Source: an uncultured Polymorphobacter sp. (GTDB lineage: Bacteria; Pseudomonadota; Alphaproteobacteria; Sphingomonadales; Sphingomonadaceae). Taken from it: a DNA stretch of 10,078 bases. Below the pieces are notes generated by a model. The model was given only the letters and a program-made list of their open reading frames with translations, was not told the DNA's origin and did no database searches. Below, piece by piece: positions 1 through 8,284 of the stretch. Positions within the stretch are counted from its first letter, which is position 1; each line of letters begins with the position of its first letter. The DNA is taken from positions 1-10,078 of the forward strand of contig CALDHQ010000126.1 in NCBI GenBank assembly GCA_937894055.1, in the 5' to 3' direction. The translations under genes and the position numbers were made by a program.

Positions 1-89
1 GCTACGAACCGGCAACCGAAAACGGCCAGCCCGTTGTCGAAACCGGCAAGACGCGTTCAATTACGTGGCAGATTCCGCCGGATCGGTAA
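1..89 (+). CDS. tonB: Energy transducer TonB, C-terminal end (partial)
   Basis: This is the 3' end of a gene that begins before the window. The frame from base 3 reads YEPATENGQPVVETGKTRSI, then TWQIPPDR and a TAA stop at 87-89. The pattern 'P-A-x-x-N-G-Q-P-V' followed by a short beta strand with a Trp matches the end of the TonB C-terminal domain, which sits in the periplasm and contacts the TonB box of outer-membrane receptors. The exbB-exbD-exbD genes directly downstream, on the same strand and 72 bp away, support the call strongly, since TonB works in complex with ExbB/ExbD. Only 28 codons are visible, so the N-terminal anchor and proline-rich spacer cannot be checked. Another TonB-family protein is the only realistic alternative. 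Confidence 0.85.
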   Translation, partial: YEPATENGQPVVETGKTRSITWQIPPDR

Positions 90-94
90 TACGT

Positions 95-127
95 CATTCA
101 TTCGCCTGCCCGCATGGGCATTCATTC
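95..127 (+). repeat. Direct repeats CATTCATTC flanking a small hairpin between tonB and exbB
   Basis: The 9-base sequence CATTCATTC occurs at 95-103 and again at 119-127. Between the copies lies a short hairpin, TGCCC (107-111) and GGGCA (116-120) with a 4-base loop. There is no T-tract, so it is not an intrinsic terminator. It lies in the 72-bp gap between tonB and exbB and could affect mRNA processing or stability, or be chance. The repeats and pairing are seen directly; any function is inference. Confidence 0.4.
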
Positions 128-161
128 AAAGATCAATCATATTTCAGTTAGGGGAACTTAG

Positions 162-866
162 ATGGAAACCGCAGCAACCGAAAACCCGTATGGCCTGATG
201 GCCGCGCTCGAACAGGGCGGCCCGATCACCCAGACCGTTTTCGGCATTCTGGTGTTCATGTCGCTCGTCACCTGGTACATCATCTTCACCAAGTGGTGGG
301 ATCAGCGGAAGGTCATGAACGACGCCGCCGAACTCGAAAAGAAGTTCTGGGCCGCGCCGACGCTTCAGGAAGGCGCCAACAAGCTGCCGAAGGAATCAGC
401 ATTCCGCCAGATCGTCGATGACGGCCTGCGCGCTTCGCACCACCACGACGGCAAGCTCACCGACAAGATCGACGAGCATGAGTGGATCTCGATGAGCCTC
501 AACCGCTCGAACGCTGCGGTCCAGTCGAAGCTCCAGGGCGGCCTCGCCTTCCTCGCTTCGGTCGGTTCGACCTCGCCGTTCATCGGTCTTTTCGGTACGG
601 TTATCGGTATTTACCGCGCACTGATCAGCATCGGTATCGCGGGCCAGGCTTCGATCGACAAGGTCGCAGGTCCGGTCGGTGAAGCACTGATCATGACCGC
701 GCTCGGTCTCGCCGTCGCCGTTCCGGCCGTGCTCGGCTACAACTGGCTGATCCGTCGCAACAAGGATCTCGCTGAAAAGCTCGGCAACTTCGCCGCCGAC
801 GTGCATGGCGCCCTGGTTTCGGGTTCGCGCATGACGCAGGCGCCTGCTGCCAAGCCGGCCAAGTAA
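162..866 (+). CDS. exbB: ExbB, MotA/TolQ/ExbB-family proton channel protein
   Basis: Inner-membrane proton-channel subunit that, with ExbD, converts the proton motive force into work by TonB for uptake through outer-membrane receptors. The 234-residue protein shows three membrane segments: about residues 22-44, 125-152 and 168-192. The cytoplasmic region between the first two is charged. The third holds the family motif G-E-A-L-I-M-T-A-L-G-L-A-V-A-V-P-A with E174 and T179. T146 lies in 'LFGTVIGI' of the second. The spacing of T146, E174 and T179 equals that of the functional T148, E176 and T181 of E. coli ExbB. The start follows a good ribosome site (AGGGGA at 150-155). The C-terminus ends in an Ala/Pro/Lys tail. 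TolQ is the alternative, but tonB upstream and two exbD genes downstream argue for ExbB. It probably shares a transcript with tonB. Confidence 0.95.
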   Translation: METAATENPYGLMAALEQGGPITQTVFGILVFMSLVTWYIIFTKWWDQRKVMNDAAELEKKFWAAPTLQEGANKLPKESAFRQIVDDGLRASHHHDGKLTDKIDEHEWISMSLNRSNAAVQSKLQGGLAFLASVGSTSPFIGLFGTVIGIYRALISIGIAGQASIDKVAGPVGEALIMTALGLAVAVPAVLGYNWLIRRNKDLAEKLGNFAADVHGALVSGSRMTQAPAAKPAK

Positions 867-908
867 GCCACCGTACATCACAGCTGAACGCGTAAAGGGT
901 ACTCACCC

Positions 909-1385
909 ATGTCGATGAACGTCGGATCACCCACTGAAAGTGGTGAAGAATTGCCGATGTCGGACATCAACACGACGCCGCTCGTCGACGTCATGCTGGT
1001 GCTGCTGATCATCTTTCTCATCACTGTTCCGGTGGTTTTGCAGACGGTGCCGGTGACCTTGCCGAAGGTTGCCAACCTGCCGACCACGACCAAGCCGGAA
1101 AACGTCCTGATCTCGGTCGATACCAATTGCGATGTCTTTTGGGGTCGTACCAAGATCGAGACGAAGGCCGAGTTGCTTGACCGCGGTGTCAATGCACTCA
1201 AGGCTGAGATCGAGCGGCAGAAGGCCAAGGGCCTCAAGCTCGAGTTGCCTGAAGTCCATATCCGCGGTGACAAGGACATGGAGTATCGGTGTGTCGGCGG
1301 CGTGATCTTCACGATGCAGCGCGCCGGGTTCCAGAAGATCGGCTTCATCTCGGAGCCGCCGGCCGGGACCATCTCGACCCGATAG
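909..1385 (+). CDS. exbD: ExbD, biopolymer transport protein (first copy)
   Basis: Partner of ExbB in the proton-driven TonB motor. The 158-residue protein has the usual ExbD plan: a short cytoplasmic N-terminus, one membrane helix (about residues 22-46) opening with 'INTTPLVDVMLVLLIIF', then a periplasmic domain. D27 in that helix is the conserved proton-carrying aspartate (D25 in E. coli ExbD). The periplasmic part has two cysteines, C74 and C128, which the second ExbD lacks; a disulfide is possible but unproven. The ATG lies 42 bp after exbB and is preceded by AAAGGG at 894-899. A TolR assignment is possible by family, but the tonB/exbB context decides. It differs markedly from the downstream copy outside the membrane segment, so the two are diverged paralogs rather than a recent duplication. 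Confidence 0.93.
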   Translation: MSMNVGSPTESGEELPMSDINTTPLVDVMLVLLIIFLITVPVVLQTVPVTLPKVANLPTTTKPENVLISVDTNCDVFWGRTKIETKAELLDRGVNALKAEIERQKAKGLKLELPEVHIRGDKDMEYRCVGGVIFTMQRAGFQKIGFISEPPAGTISTR

Positions 1386-1391
1386 GCGATC

Positions 1392-1423
1392 GTCGACGCC
1401 CGCGCCTCGGTGCGGGCGTCGAC
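1392..1423 (+). promoter_or_regulatory. Perfect 12-bp hairpin between the two exbD genes
   Basis: GTCGACGCCCGC (1392-1403) pairs exactly with GCGGGCGTCGAC (1412-1423) across an 8-base loop. No T-tract follows, so it is unlikely to be a complete intrinsic terminator. A second, weaker hairpin (CGCGCC 1435-1440 with GGCGCG 1448-1453) follows before the ribosome site of the next gene. In the middle of an operon such structures can pause RNA polymerase or block 3'-5' decay, which would set different levels for the upstream and downstream genes. The pairing is seen; the role is inference. Confidence 0.5.
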
Positions 1424-1477
1424 CGCCCCTCTTGCGCGCCGGACTGAGGCGCGTAGCGAATTTAAGGAGTTTGTTTC

Positions 1478-1894
1478 ATGGCAATGTCTAGCTCGTCCGC
1501 CGAAGGCGAACCGATGATGGACATCAACACCACGCCGCTGATCGACGTGATGCTGGTGCTGCTGATCATGTTCATTATCACCATTCCGATTCAGACCCAT
1601 GCGGTGAAGCTCGACCTGCCGCCGCCGAACAACCAGCCGAATGACATCAAGCCTGATTTCAACCAGATCGACATCGATCTGCTCGGCGTGGTTTACTGGA
1701 ACAACCGCGAAGTCAACGCTTCGGCGCTGCGCTACTATCTGCAGCAGTCGGTCAAGATCGACCCGCAGCCGGAACTGCGGCTGCATCCCGATGCGCAGGC
1801 GAAGTACGACGTGGTCGACAAGGTCATGGCCGAAGCCCAGCAGGCCGGCGTCACCAAGATGGGTTTTGTCGGCAACGAAGCCTACGCCAACTAA
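1478..1894 (+). CDS. exbD: ExbD, biopolymer transport protein (second copy)
   Basis: Second, non-identical ExbD subunit, 138 residues. The N-terminus has the same signature as the first copy, 'MDINTTPLIDVMLVLLIMF', with the proton-carrying aspartate at D23 inside the single membrane helix (about residues 18-40). A periplasmic domain of about 95 residues follows and contains no cysteine. The start has a textbook ribosome site (AAGGAG at 1464-1469, 8 bp before ATG). It ends the operon: an intrinsic terminator lies 42 bp after the stop. Tandem exbD genes behind tonB-exbB are known from Xanthomonas and are common in sphingomonads. In Xanthomonas campestris the second copy is dispensable for iron uptake but matters for other TonB-related traits, so specialised use here is plausible but not shown by the sequence. 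Confidence 0.92.
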   Translation: MAMSSSSAEGEPMMDINTTPLIDVMLVLLIMFIITIPIQTHAVKLDLPPPNNQPNDIKPDFNQIDIDLLGVVYWNNREVNASALRYYLQQSVKIDPQPELRLHPDAQAKYDVVDKVMAEAQQAGVTKMGFVGNEAYAN

Positions 1895-1935
1895 TCCTGG
1901 CCCAAATGTTCTGGACGGTCCGCCGTCAGACGATC

Positions 1936-1962
1936 AAGCCCCGGCAGTGCCGGGGCTTTTTT
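1936..1962 (+). terminator. Rho-independent terminator of the tonB-exbB-exbD-exbD operon
   Basis: AAGCCCCGGC (1936-1945) pairs perfectly with GCCGGGGCTT (1949-1958) around a 3-base loop, and a run of six T (1957-1962) follows at once. It stands 42 bp after the second exbD stop, reading in the same direction, and cleanly separates the operon from the dehydrogenase gene. Confidence 0.92.
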
Positions 1963-2040
1963 GTTGGGTCGAAGCTTCTGTCCGCAGACTGGAATCCGCT
2001 CGACGCATCACATGCTTGCCGCAAACGTCAACCAAAGTCG

Positions 2041-2068
2041 TTGACCGGCGCGCAAGGATTGATACGGT
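2041..2068 (+). promoter_or_regulatory. Weak candidate sigma-70 promoter for the PQQ dehydrogenase
   Basis: TTGACC at 2041-2046 is a good -35 match, and TACGGT at 2063-2068, 16 bp on, is a poor -10 match. It lies in the 160 bp between the terminator at 1962 and the start at 2124. Because that terminator is strong, some promoter must exist here, but this exact assignment is uncertain. The rest of the gap shows only the ribosome site GGGGAG at 2111-2116. Confidence 0.28.
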
Positions 2069-2123
2069 CGCCGCAACGCCGAAACATATCGGCCAAAGTT
2101 GAAATCCATCGGGGAGATACGGG

Positions 2124-4292
<2,169 letters not shown>

Positions 4293-4333
4293 CGGGCAGG
4301 GGCGGCGGCCTGCGGGTCGCCGCCTTGCACGAC

Positions 4334-4366
4334 AAGGCCCGCCGTGCGCACACGGCGGGCCTTTTT
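4334..4366 (+). terminator. Rho-independent terminator after the PQQ dehydrogenase
   Basis: AAGGCCCGCCGTG (4334-4346) pairs perfectly over 13 bp with CACGGCGGGCCTT (4351-4363) around a 4-base loop, followed by TTTTT (4362-4366). It lies 41 bp after the dehydrogenase stop and 22 bp before the end of the convergent vWA gene. A smaller GC hairpin (GGCGGCG 4301-4307 with CGCCGCC 4318-4324) precedes it. Read on the minus strand, only a short TT follows the stem, so it is probably weak in that direction. Confidence 0.92.
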
Positions 4367-4388
4367 CGTTACCGGTCGGGCGGCGCGC

Positions 4389-5570
4389 CTAGCGCGTGCG
4401 TGTCAACTCGCGCATCGCACGGTCCATGCCCTCGAGGCTGAGCGGGTACATGCGACCCTCCATCAGCGTCTTGGTCATCTGGATCGACTGGCCATGGCCC
4501 CAATGCTTTTCGGGCGTCGGGTTGAGCCAGACGGCGCTGTGATAGACTTCGGTGATGCGCTTCAGCCAGACTTCGCCGGCCTCGTCGTTCCAATGTTCGA
4601 CCGAGCCGCCGGGATAGTTGATTTCGTACGGGCTCATCGAGGCATCGCCGACGATGATGATTTTGTAATCATGCGCGAATTTGTGGAGGATATCCATGAC
4701 GGGCGTGCGTTCGGACCAGCGCCGCTTGTTGTCCTTCCACATCGATTCATAGATGAAATTGTGGAAATAGAAGAATTCGAGGTGCTTGAACTCGGTGCGC
4801 GCGGCTGAAAACAGCTCCTCGCAGAGCTTGATGTAGGGATCCATCGAGCCGCCGACATCGAGCAGCAGCAGCACCTTCACCGCATTGTGGCGCTCGGGGC
4901 GCATGATGATGTCGAGATAGGCCTTTTTGGCGGTGCCGCTGACCGTCGCGTCCAAGTCCAACTCGTCCGCCGCACCCTCGCGCGCGAACTTGCGCAGCCG
5001 GCGCAGCGCCACCTTGATGTTGCGCGTGCCGAGCTCGACATCGGCGTCGAGGTTCTTGAATTCGCGCTTTTCCCAGACCTTGAGCGCCTTGCCCTGGCGC
5101 TTGCCCTGTTCACCGATGCGCACGCCTTCGGGGTTCATGCCGCCCGACCCGAACGGCGAGGTGCCACCGGTGCCGATCCACTTGCTGCCGCCCTCGTGGC
5201 GCTTCTTCTGTTCCTCGAGGCGCTTCTTGAGCGTCTCCATGATCTCGTCCCAGCTGCCGAGCGACTTGAGCTTTTCGAGCTCCTCGTCAGACAGGTTCAT
5301 CTCGGCGACGATCTTGAGCCATTCCTCGGGGATTTCGACCTGCTCTTCGCCGTAGACCGTCTCGATGCCCTTGAAGACCTTGGCAAAGACCTGGTCGAAG
5401 CGGTCGAGCAGCGCCTCGTCCTTCACATAGACCGAGCGCGACAGGAAATAGAACTCGTTGATATTATTCTCGATTACGCCCTGCTTGAGCGCTTCGAGCA
5501 AGGTCAGATGCTCCTTGAGCGATGCCGGAATCTTGGCTTCGCGCAGTGCATCGAGAAAGTTCAGGAACAT
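4389..5570 (-). CDS. vWA-domain protein, CoxE-like family (COG3825 type)
   Basis: A predicted cytoplasmic protein of 393 residues with a C-terminal von Willebrand factor A domain. The N-terminus 'MFLNFLDALREAKIPASL' begins a helical region, followed by a charged, Gly-rich middle ('WIGTGGTSPFG', 'NPEGVRIG') and 'ELGTRNIKVALRRLRKFARE'. The A domain starts near residue 230. Its metal site reads D238-V-G-G-S242, where the first serine of the usual D-x-S-x-S is glycine, as is normal in this family. A later 'IIIVGDASMSPYEI' supplies the third metal-site aspartate. Family members are often encoded beside a MoxR-type AAA+ ATPase and are thought to act as chaperone partners in complex assembly or metal insertion; no such ATPase is in this window. 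The frame stays open upstream to 5726, but the ATG at 5570 is where family-like sequence begins. No N-terminal signal is visible. Confidence 0.88.
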   Translation of the reverse strand: MFLNFLDALREAKIPASLKEHLTLLEALKQGVIENNINEFYFLSRSVYVKDEALLDRFDQVFAKVFKGIETVYGEEQVEIPEEWLKIVAEMNLSDEELEKLKSLGSWDEIMETLKKRLEEQKKRHEGGSKWIGTGGTSPFGSGGMNPEGVRIGEQGKRQGKALKVWEKREFKNLDADVELGTRNIKVALRRLRKFAREGAADELDLDATVSGTAKKAYLDIIMRPERHNAVKVLLLLDVGGSMDPYIKLCEELFSAARTEFKHLEFFYFHNFIYESMWKDNKRRWSERTPVMDILHKFAHDYKIIIVGDASMSPYEINYPGGSVEHWNDEAGEVWLKRITEVYHSAVWLNPTPEKHWGHGQSIQMTKTLMEGRMYPLSLEGMDRAMRELTRTR

Positions 5571-5609
5571 GGCAGTCCGATCGCATTCGAAGGCGGTTTT
5601 CAGGGCGAC

Positions 5610-5640
5610 AGTAAACGCTACAGTTGACGTCCGCGTCAAC
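5610..5640 (-). promoter_or_regulatory. Inverted repeat with candidate minus-strand promoter for the vWA gene
   Basis: GTTGACG (5623-5629), TCCG, CGTCAAC (5634-5640) form a perfect 7-bp dyad. On the minus strand its right arm gives TTGACG at 5639-5634, and TTTACT follows at 5615-5610 after 18 bp, a fair -35/-10 pair about 40 bp before the vWA ATG. The outer TTGA/TCAA blocks resemble an FNR-type half site, but the 8-base spacing differs from the usual 6. The dyad is certain; promoter and operator roles are tentative. Confidence 0.4.
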
Positions 5641-5672
5641 CCTGCTGCGCGACGGCATGCAGCCGCGAAGTT

Positions 5673-5726
5673 TTGGTGCCGGGCCTGCCGACCCCCGTAT
5701 AATTGCCTAATGATTGCGCGGCGCAA
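5673..5726 (+). promoter_or_regulatory. Candidate promoter and operator of the first amidohydrolase
   Basis: A perfect -10 hexamer TATAAT lies at 5698-5703, 69 bp before the amidohydrolase ATG. The best -35 is TTGGTG at 5673-5678, but the 19-bp spacing is long, so an activator may be needed. Just downstream, near the expected transcription start, is the perfect palindrome TTGCGC-G-GCGCAA (5714-5726). ATTGC recurs at 5702, 5713 and 5734, spaced 11 and 21 bp, close to one and two helix turns. This could be a regulator site; no binding protein can be named from sequence. Confidence 0.42.
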
Positions 5727-5771
5727 ACCGCTTATTGCTTCACGGCATCAATCGCACGGGGCACCACGCAC

Positions 5772-7466
5772 ATGAAATTCGCAATCATTCTGTTGGCAGG
5801 CACATCGCTGATGGCGACCTCCGCCATGGCAACCAACGCCGACGCCATCTGGTACGGCGGCCACATAATCACCGTCGATGCCAAGGCGTCGACCGCCGAA
5901 GCCGTCGCGGTCAAGGACGGGCTGATCGTCGCGGTCGGCAAGAAGGGCGAGGTCGAAAAGGCCGAGCGCGGGCCGGCAACCGCGATGAACGACTTGAAGG
6001 GCAAGACCATGGCCCCCGGCTTCATCGACGGCCACAGCCATTTCAGCTTTGCGCTCGACATGGCCGATCAGGTCAATGCCTCGGCACCGCCGGTTGGTCC
6101 CGGCAACAGCCCGGCGGCGATCGTGGCGGCGTTCAAGCAGTTCGCCACAGCGCGCAAGATCCCGGCGGGCGAGCTCATCGTCGGCTACGGCTATGATGAA
6201 ACGCAGATGCAGGGCGGCCAACCGCTCACCCGCGACATTCTCGACGCCGCATTCCCCAACAACCCGGTCTATGTCATCCATGTTTCGGGTCACGGCGCGG
6301 TGCTCAACAGCCTGGCGTTCGCGAAGTACGGCATTTCGGCCGCGACGCCGACCCCGCCGGGCGGCATCATCCAGCGCAAGCCGGGCTCAATGGAGCCATC
6401 GGGGCTGGTGATGGAAACCGGCTATCTGCCGGTGTTCCTGAACAAGCCGAAGGCGACTCCGGCGCAGGAAGTCTCGCAGCTCAAATTCGCGCAGGAGATG
6501 TATGCGTCAGCGGGTATCACCACTGCGCAGGACGGCGCCTCGCACGTCGCCGATATCGCGTTGTTCCAGCGTCACGCCGCGGCGAACGAGCTTTATCTCG
6601 ATATCGTCTCCTATGCGTTTTTCCTCGAGCTCGATCCGATCCTCAAGGCCAACCCGCCCGCGACCTGGGGCAAATATAGCAACCGCTACAAAATCGGCGG
6701 CTGCAAGATCGTCAGCGATGGCTCGCCGCAGGCCAAGACCGCAGCGTTCACCACGCCGTATCTGACCGGCGGCCCCAGCGGGGAGGTCAACTGGAAGGGC
6801 GAGCTCAGCGCCACGCAGGACCAGTTCAACACGGCGATGAAGCTGTGCTATGACAATGGCTTGCAGGTGCTGGTGCACGTCAATGGTGACGCCGCGGTCG
6901 ATGCCGCGCTCAAGGCGCACGAATATGCAGCGGCCGGCAGCCTCGACAAGGACCGGCGCACGGTGCTGGTGCATTCGCAGTTCGCGCGGCTCGACCAGCT
7001 GAACAAATACGTGCCGTACAAGATCACGCCGTCGATGTTCGCCGAGCACACCTTCTTCTACGGTGATGTCCATGTCGCCAACCGCGGCAAGACGCAGGCC
7101 TATTTCGAAAGCCCGCTCAAGACGGCAATCGGCCTGAAGCTGCAGCCGACCAACCACACCGACTTCAACGTCGCGCCGATCAACCAGCTGTGGACGATCT
7201 GGTCGGCGGTCAACCGCACGTCGCGCACCGGCGTGGTCATCGGCCCCGACGAACGCATCACGCCGTACGAGGCGCTGCAGGCGATCACCATCAACAGCGC
7301 GCGCCAGTACGGCGAGGAAGCCAGCAAGGGCTCGATCGAAACCGGCAAGCGCGCCGACCTCGTCATCCTCGATGCCAACCCGCTGACCGTCGGGCATGAC
7401 AAGATCAAGGACGTCAAGGTCGTCCAGACGATCAAGGACGGCAAGCCGATCTACACCGCGCCCTGA
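5772..7466 (+). CDS. Exported amidohydrolase, YtcJ-like (amidohydrolase 3 family)
   Basis: A metal-dependent hydrolase of the COG1574/YtcJ group, which cleaves amide-type bonds; the substrate cannot be told from sequence. The ATG at 5772 starts a clear Sec signal (MKFAIILLAGTSLMATSAMA) with likely cleavage after A-M-A near residue 20, so the enzyme should act in the periplasm. Of 564 residues, the small beta domain comes first, then 'GFIDGHSH' with metal ligands H88 and H90, K312 and D316 in 'CKIVSDGSPQ', H369 in 'VHVNGD', H401 in 'LVHSQF', and a likely metal-binding D464 in 'NHTDFNVAP'. The end, 'SIETGKRADLVILDANPL', is the classic closing beta strand. The protein is full length. The frame could also open at a TTG at 5703, but that start would bury the signal peptide. 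The gene runs convergent to the crp-like gene, with 9 bp between the stops. It is paralogous to the amidohydrolase at 8285. Confidence 0.9.
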   Translation: MKFAIILLAGTSLMATSAMATNADAIWYGGHIITVDAKASTAEAVAVKDGLIVAVGKKGEVEKAERGPATAMNDLKGKTMAPGFIDGHSHFSFALDMADQVNASAPPVGPGNSPAAIVAAFKQFATARKIPAGELIVGYGYDETQMQGGQPLTRDILDAAFPNNPVYVIHVSGHGAVLNSLAFAKYGISAATPTPPGGIIQRKPGSMEPSGLVMETGYLPVFLNKPKATPAQEVSQLKFAQEMYASAGITTAQDGASHVADIALFQRHAAANELYLDIVSYAFFLELDPILKANPPATWGKYSNRYKIGGCKIVSDGSPQAKTAAFTTPYLTGGPSGEVNWKGELSATQDQFNTAMKLCYDNGLQVLVHVNGDAAVDAALKAHEYAAAGSLDKDRRTVLVHSQFARLDQLNKYVPYKITPSMFAEHTFFYGDVHVANRGKTQAYFESPLKTAIGLKLQPTNHTDFNVAPINQLWTIWSAVNRTSRTGVVIGPDERITPYEALQAITINSARQYGEEASKGSIETGKRADLVILDANPLTVGHDKIKDVKVVQTIKDGKPIYTAP

Positions 7467-7475
7467 TCGCCGGGT

Positions 7476-8177
7476 TCAGGCTTCGTCGACGATCCAGCGC
7501 AGCGCGTCGGCGTCGCGCAGCGTGATGGTGCCGTAGCCGATATCGATCAACCCATCCTGCGCCGCCTGGCGCAGGATGGCGTTGACCGAATTGCGTGACA
7601 GATTGGCGATGGCGCCAAGTTCCAGCTGATTGACCGGTGCCAGCAACGGGCCGCGTTCGGGCGTGACGAACCGCGCGCCGGCCAGCCGCAGCAGCGTGGC
7701 AAGGCAACGGCGGCGGCTATCGGGGATCATCAGGTCGGCCGCAAGGTTGGTCGCCGCCTGCGCGCCGCGTATGGCGAGGACGCCAAAGTGGCGCCAGCCC
7801 TCGGGGTATTCGCTACCCAACCGCTCGATTGCCGCCATTGGCAGATGCGCGAGCAGTCCCGGCAGCCGTGCCGACATCGTCGCATTGCGCGGCAGCCGCG
7901 TGAAGATCGGATCGATGCCGAACCAGTCACCGGGACCAAAGATGTGGCCGATCGTCAGATCGGGAATGCCCAGTGCCGTCAGCATGCCGATGGCGCCGGT
8001 TGCAACGCCGTAGATGCCGTCACCCGGATCACCGACACGCGTCACCACATCACCCGGCATGACGTGCAACCAGCGACATGCATCGAGCATCGCGATACGG
8101 AAATCGCGCGGCAGAATAGCGATGGCACGATGTTCAAGCAGTTGCGCACGGCCCGCCGCAATCTCGCTTGATGTCAC
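7476..8177 (-). CDS. Crp/Fnr-family transcriptional regulator
   Basis: A cytoplasmic DNA-binding regulator. With the GTG start at 8177 it has 233 residues: a cyclic-nucleotide-like beta-barrel (about 26-105), a long dimer helix (about 108-140) and a winged helix-turn-helix near the C-terminus (about 182-211) with recognition helix 'LSRNSVNAILRQ'. In the ligand pocket the usual G-E-L is replaced by G-I-D ('WFGIDPIFTRLPRNATMSA'), so canonical cAMP binding is doubtful. There is no FNR-like cysteine cluster, so an oxygen-sensing Fe-S cluster is unlikely. The start is uncertain: the frame is open to a TTG at 8252, but neither start has a strong ribosome site. It is convergent with the first amidohydrolase and divergent from the second, which makes both plausible targets, though nothing in the sequence proves regulation. 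Confidence 0.87.
   Translation of the reverse strand: MTSSEIAAGRAQLLEHRAIAILPRDFRIAMLDACRWLHVMPGDVVTRVGDPGDGIYGVATGAIGMLTALGIPDLTIGHIFGPGDWFGIDPIFTRLPRNATMSARLPGLLAHLPMAAIERLGSEYPEGWRHFGVLAIRGAQAATNLAADLMIPDSRRRCLATLLRLAGARFVTPERGPLLAPVNQLELGAIANLSRNSVNAILRQAAQDGLIDIGYGTITLRDADALRWIVDEA
7552..7579 (+). repeat. Perfect 12-bp hairpin inside the regulator's helix-turn-helix coding region
   Basis: CCATCCTGCGCC (7552-7563) pairs exactly with GGCGCAGGATGG (7568-7579) across the 4-base loop GCCT. It lies within the codons for the recognition helix of the minus-strand regulator and 86 bp after the stop of the plus-strand amidohydrolase. No T-tract follows on either strand. It may pause or end readthrough from the amidohydrolase gene, which has no terminator in its 9-bp downstream gap, or it may be a coincidence of coding. 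The pairing is certain; the function is not. Confidence 0.45.
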
Positions 8178-8284
8178 CGTTCTTTGGCCGGAGTTCACGC
8201 CGCACTTCCCAAAATTGTGCAATCTTTTTGCCCGCCGCTTGGTATTTGGCAAGGTGTTGCATCATCTGGTTTGGGGGAATTCAC
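8178..8284 (+). promoter_or_regulatory. Divergent control region between the regulator and the second amidohydrolase
   Basis: These 107 bp separate two divergent genes, so promoters in both directions are expected. Visible elements are the palindrome ATTG-TG-CAAT (8214-8223), an inverted pair TTGCC (8228-8232) and GGCAA (8248-8252), and a strong ribosome site GGGGGAA at 8273-8279, 5 bp before the ATG at 8285. I see no convincing -10/-35 pair. If the regulator instead starts at the TTG at 8252, the control region shrinks to 32 bp, which argues for the later start. Confidence 0.35.

Noticed and set aside
878-1786. Minus-strand open frame across both exbD genes
   Set aside because: It covers two clear ExbD genes and their gap, and its translation shows no domain features.
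4887-5627. Plus-strand open frame (246 codons) opposite the vWA gene
   Set aside because: Leu/Ala/Asp-rich mirror of a supported gene; the vWA metal-site motif is on the minus strand.
5623-5640. The TTGACG/CGTCAA dyad as a true FNR or CRP box
   Set aside because: FNR sites have TTGA-N6-TCAA and CRP sites TGTGA-N6-TCACA. Here the spacing is 8, so I list it only as a dyad.
5571-5726. N-terminal extension of the vWA protein to 5726
   Set aside because: The extra 52 residues are Arg/Ala-rich and not family-like, and they would cover the divergent promoter region. Family sequence begins at the ATG at 5570.
6507-7397. Minus-strand open frame (296 codons) opposite the first amidohydrolase
   Set aside because: Composition is typical of antisense shadows, with no recognisable motif or ribosome site; the plus strand carries all the amidohydrolase motifs.
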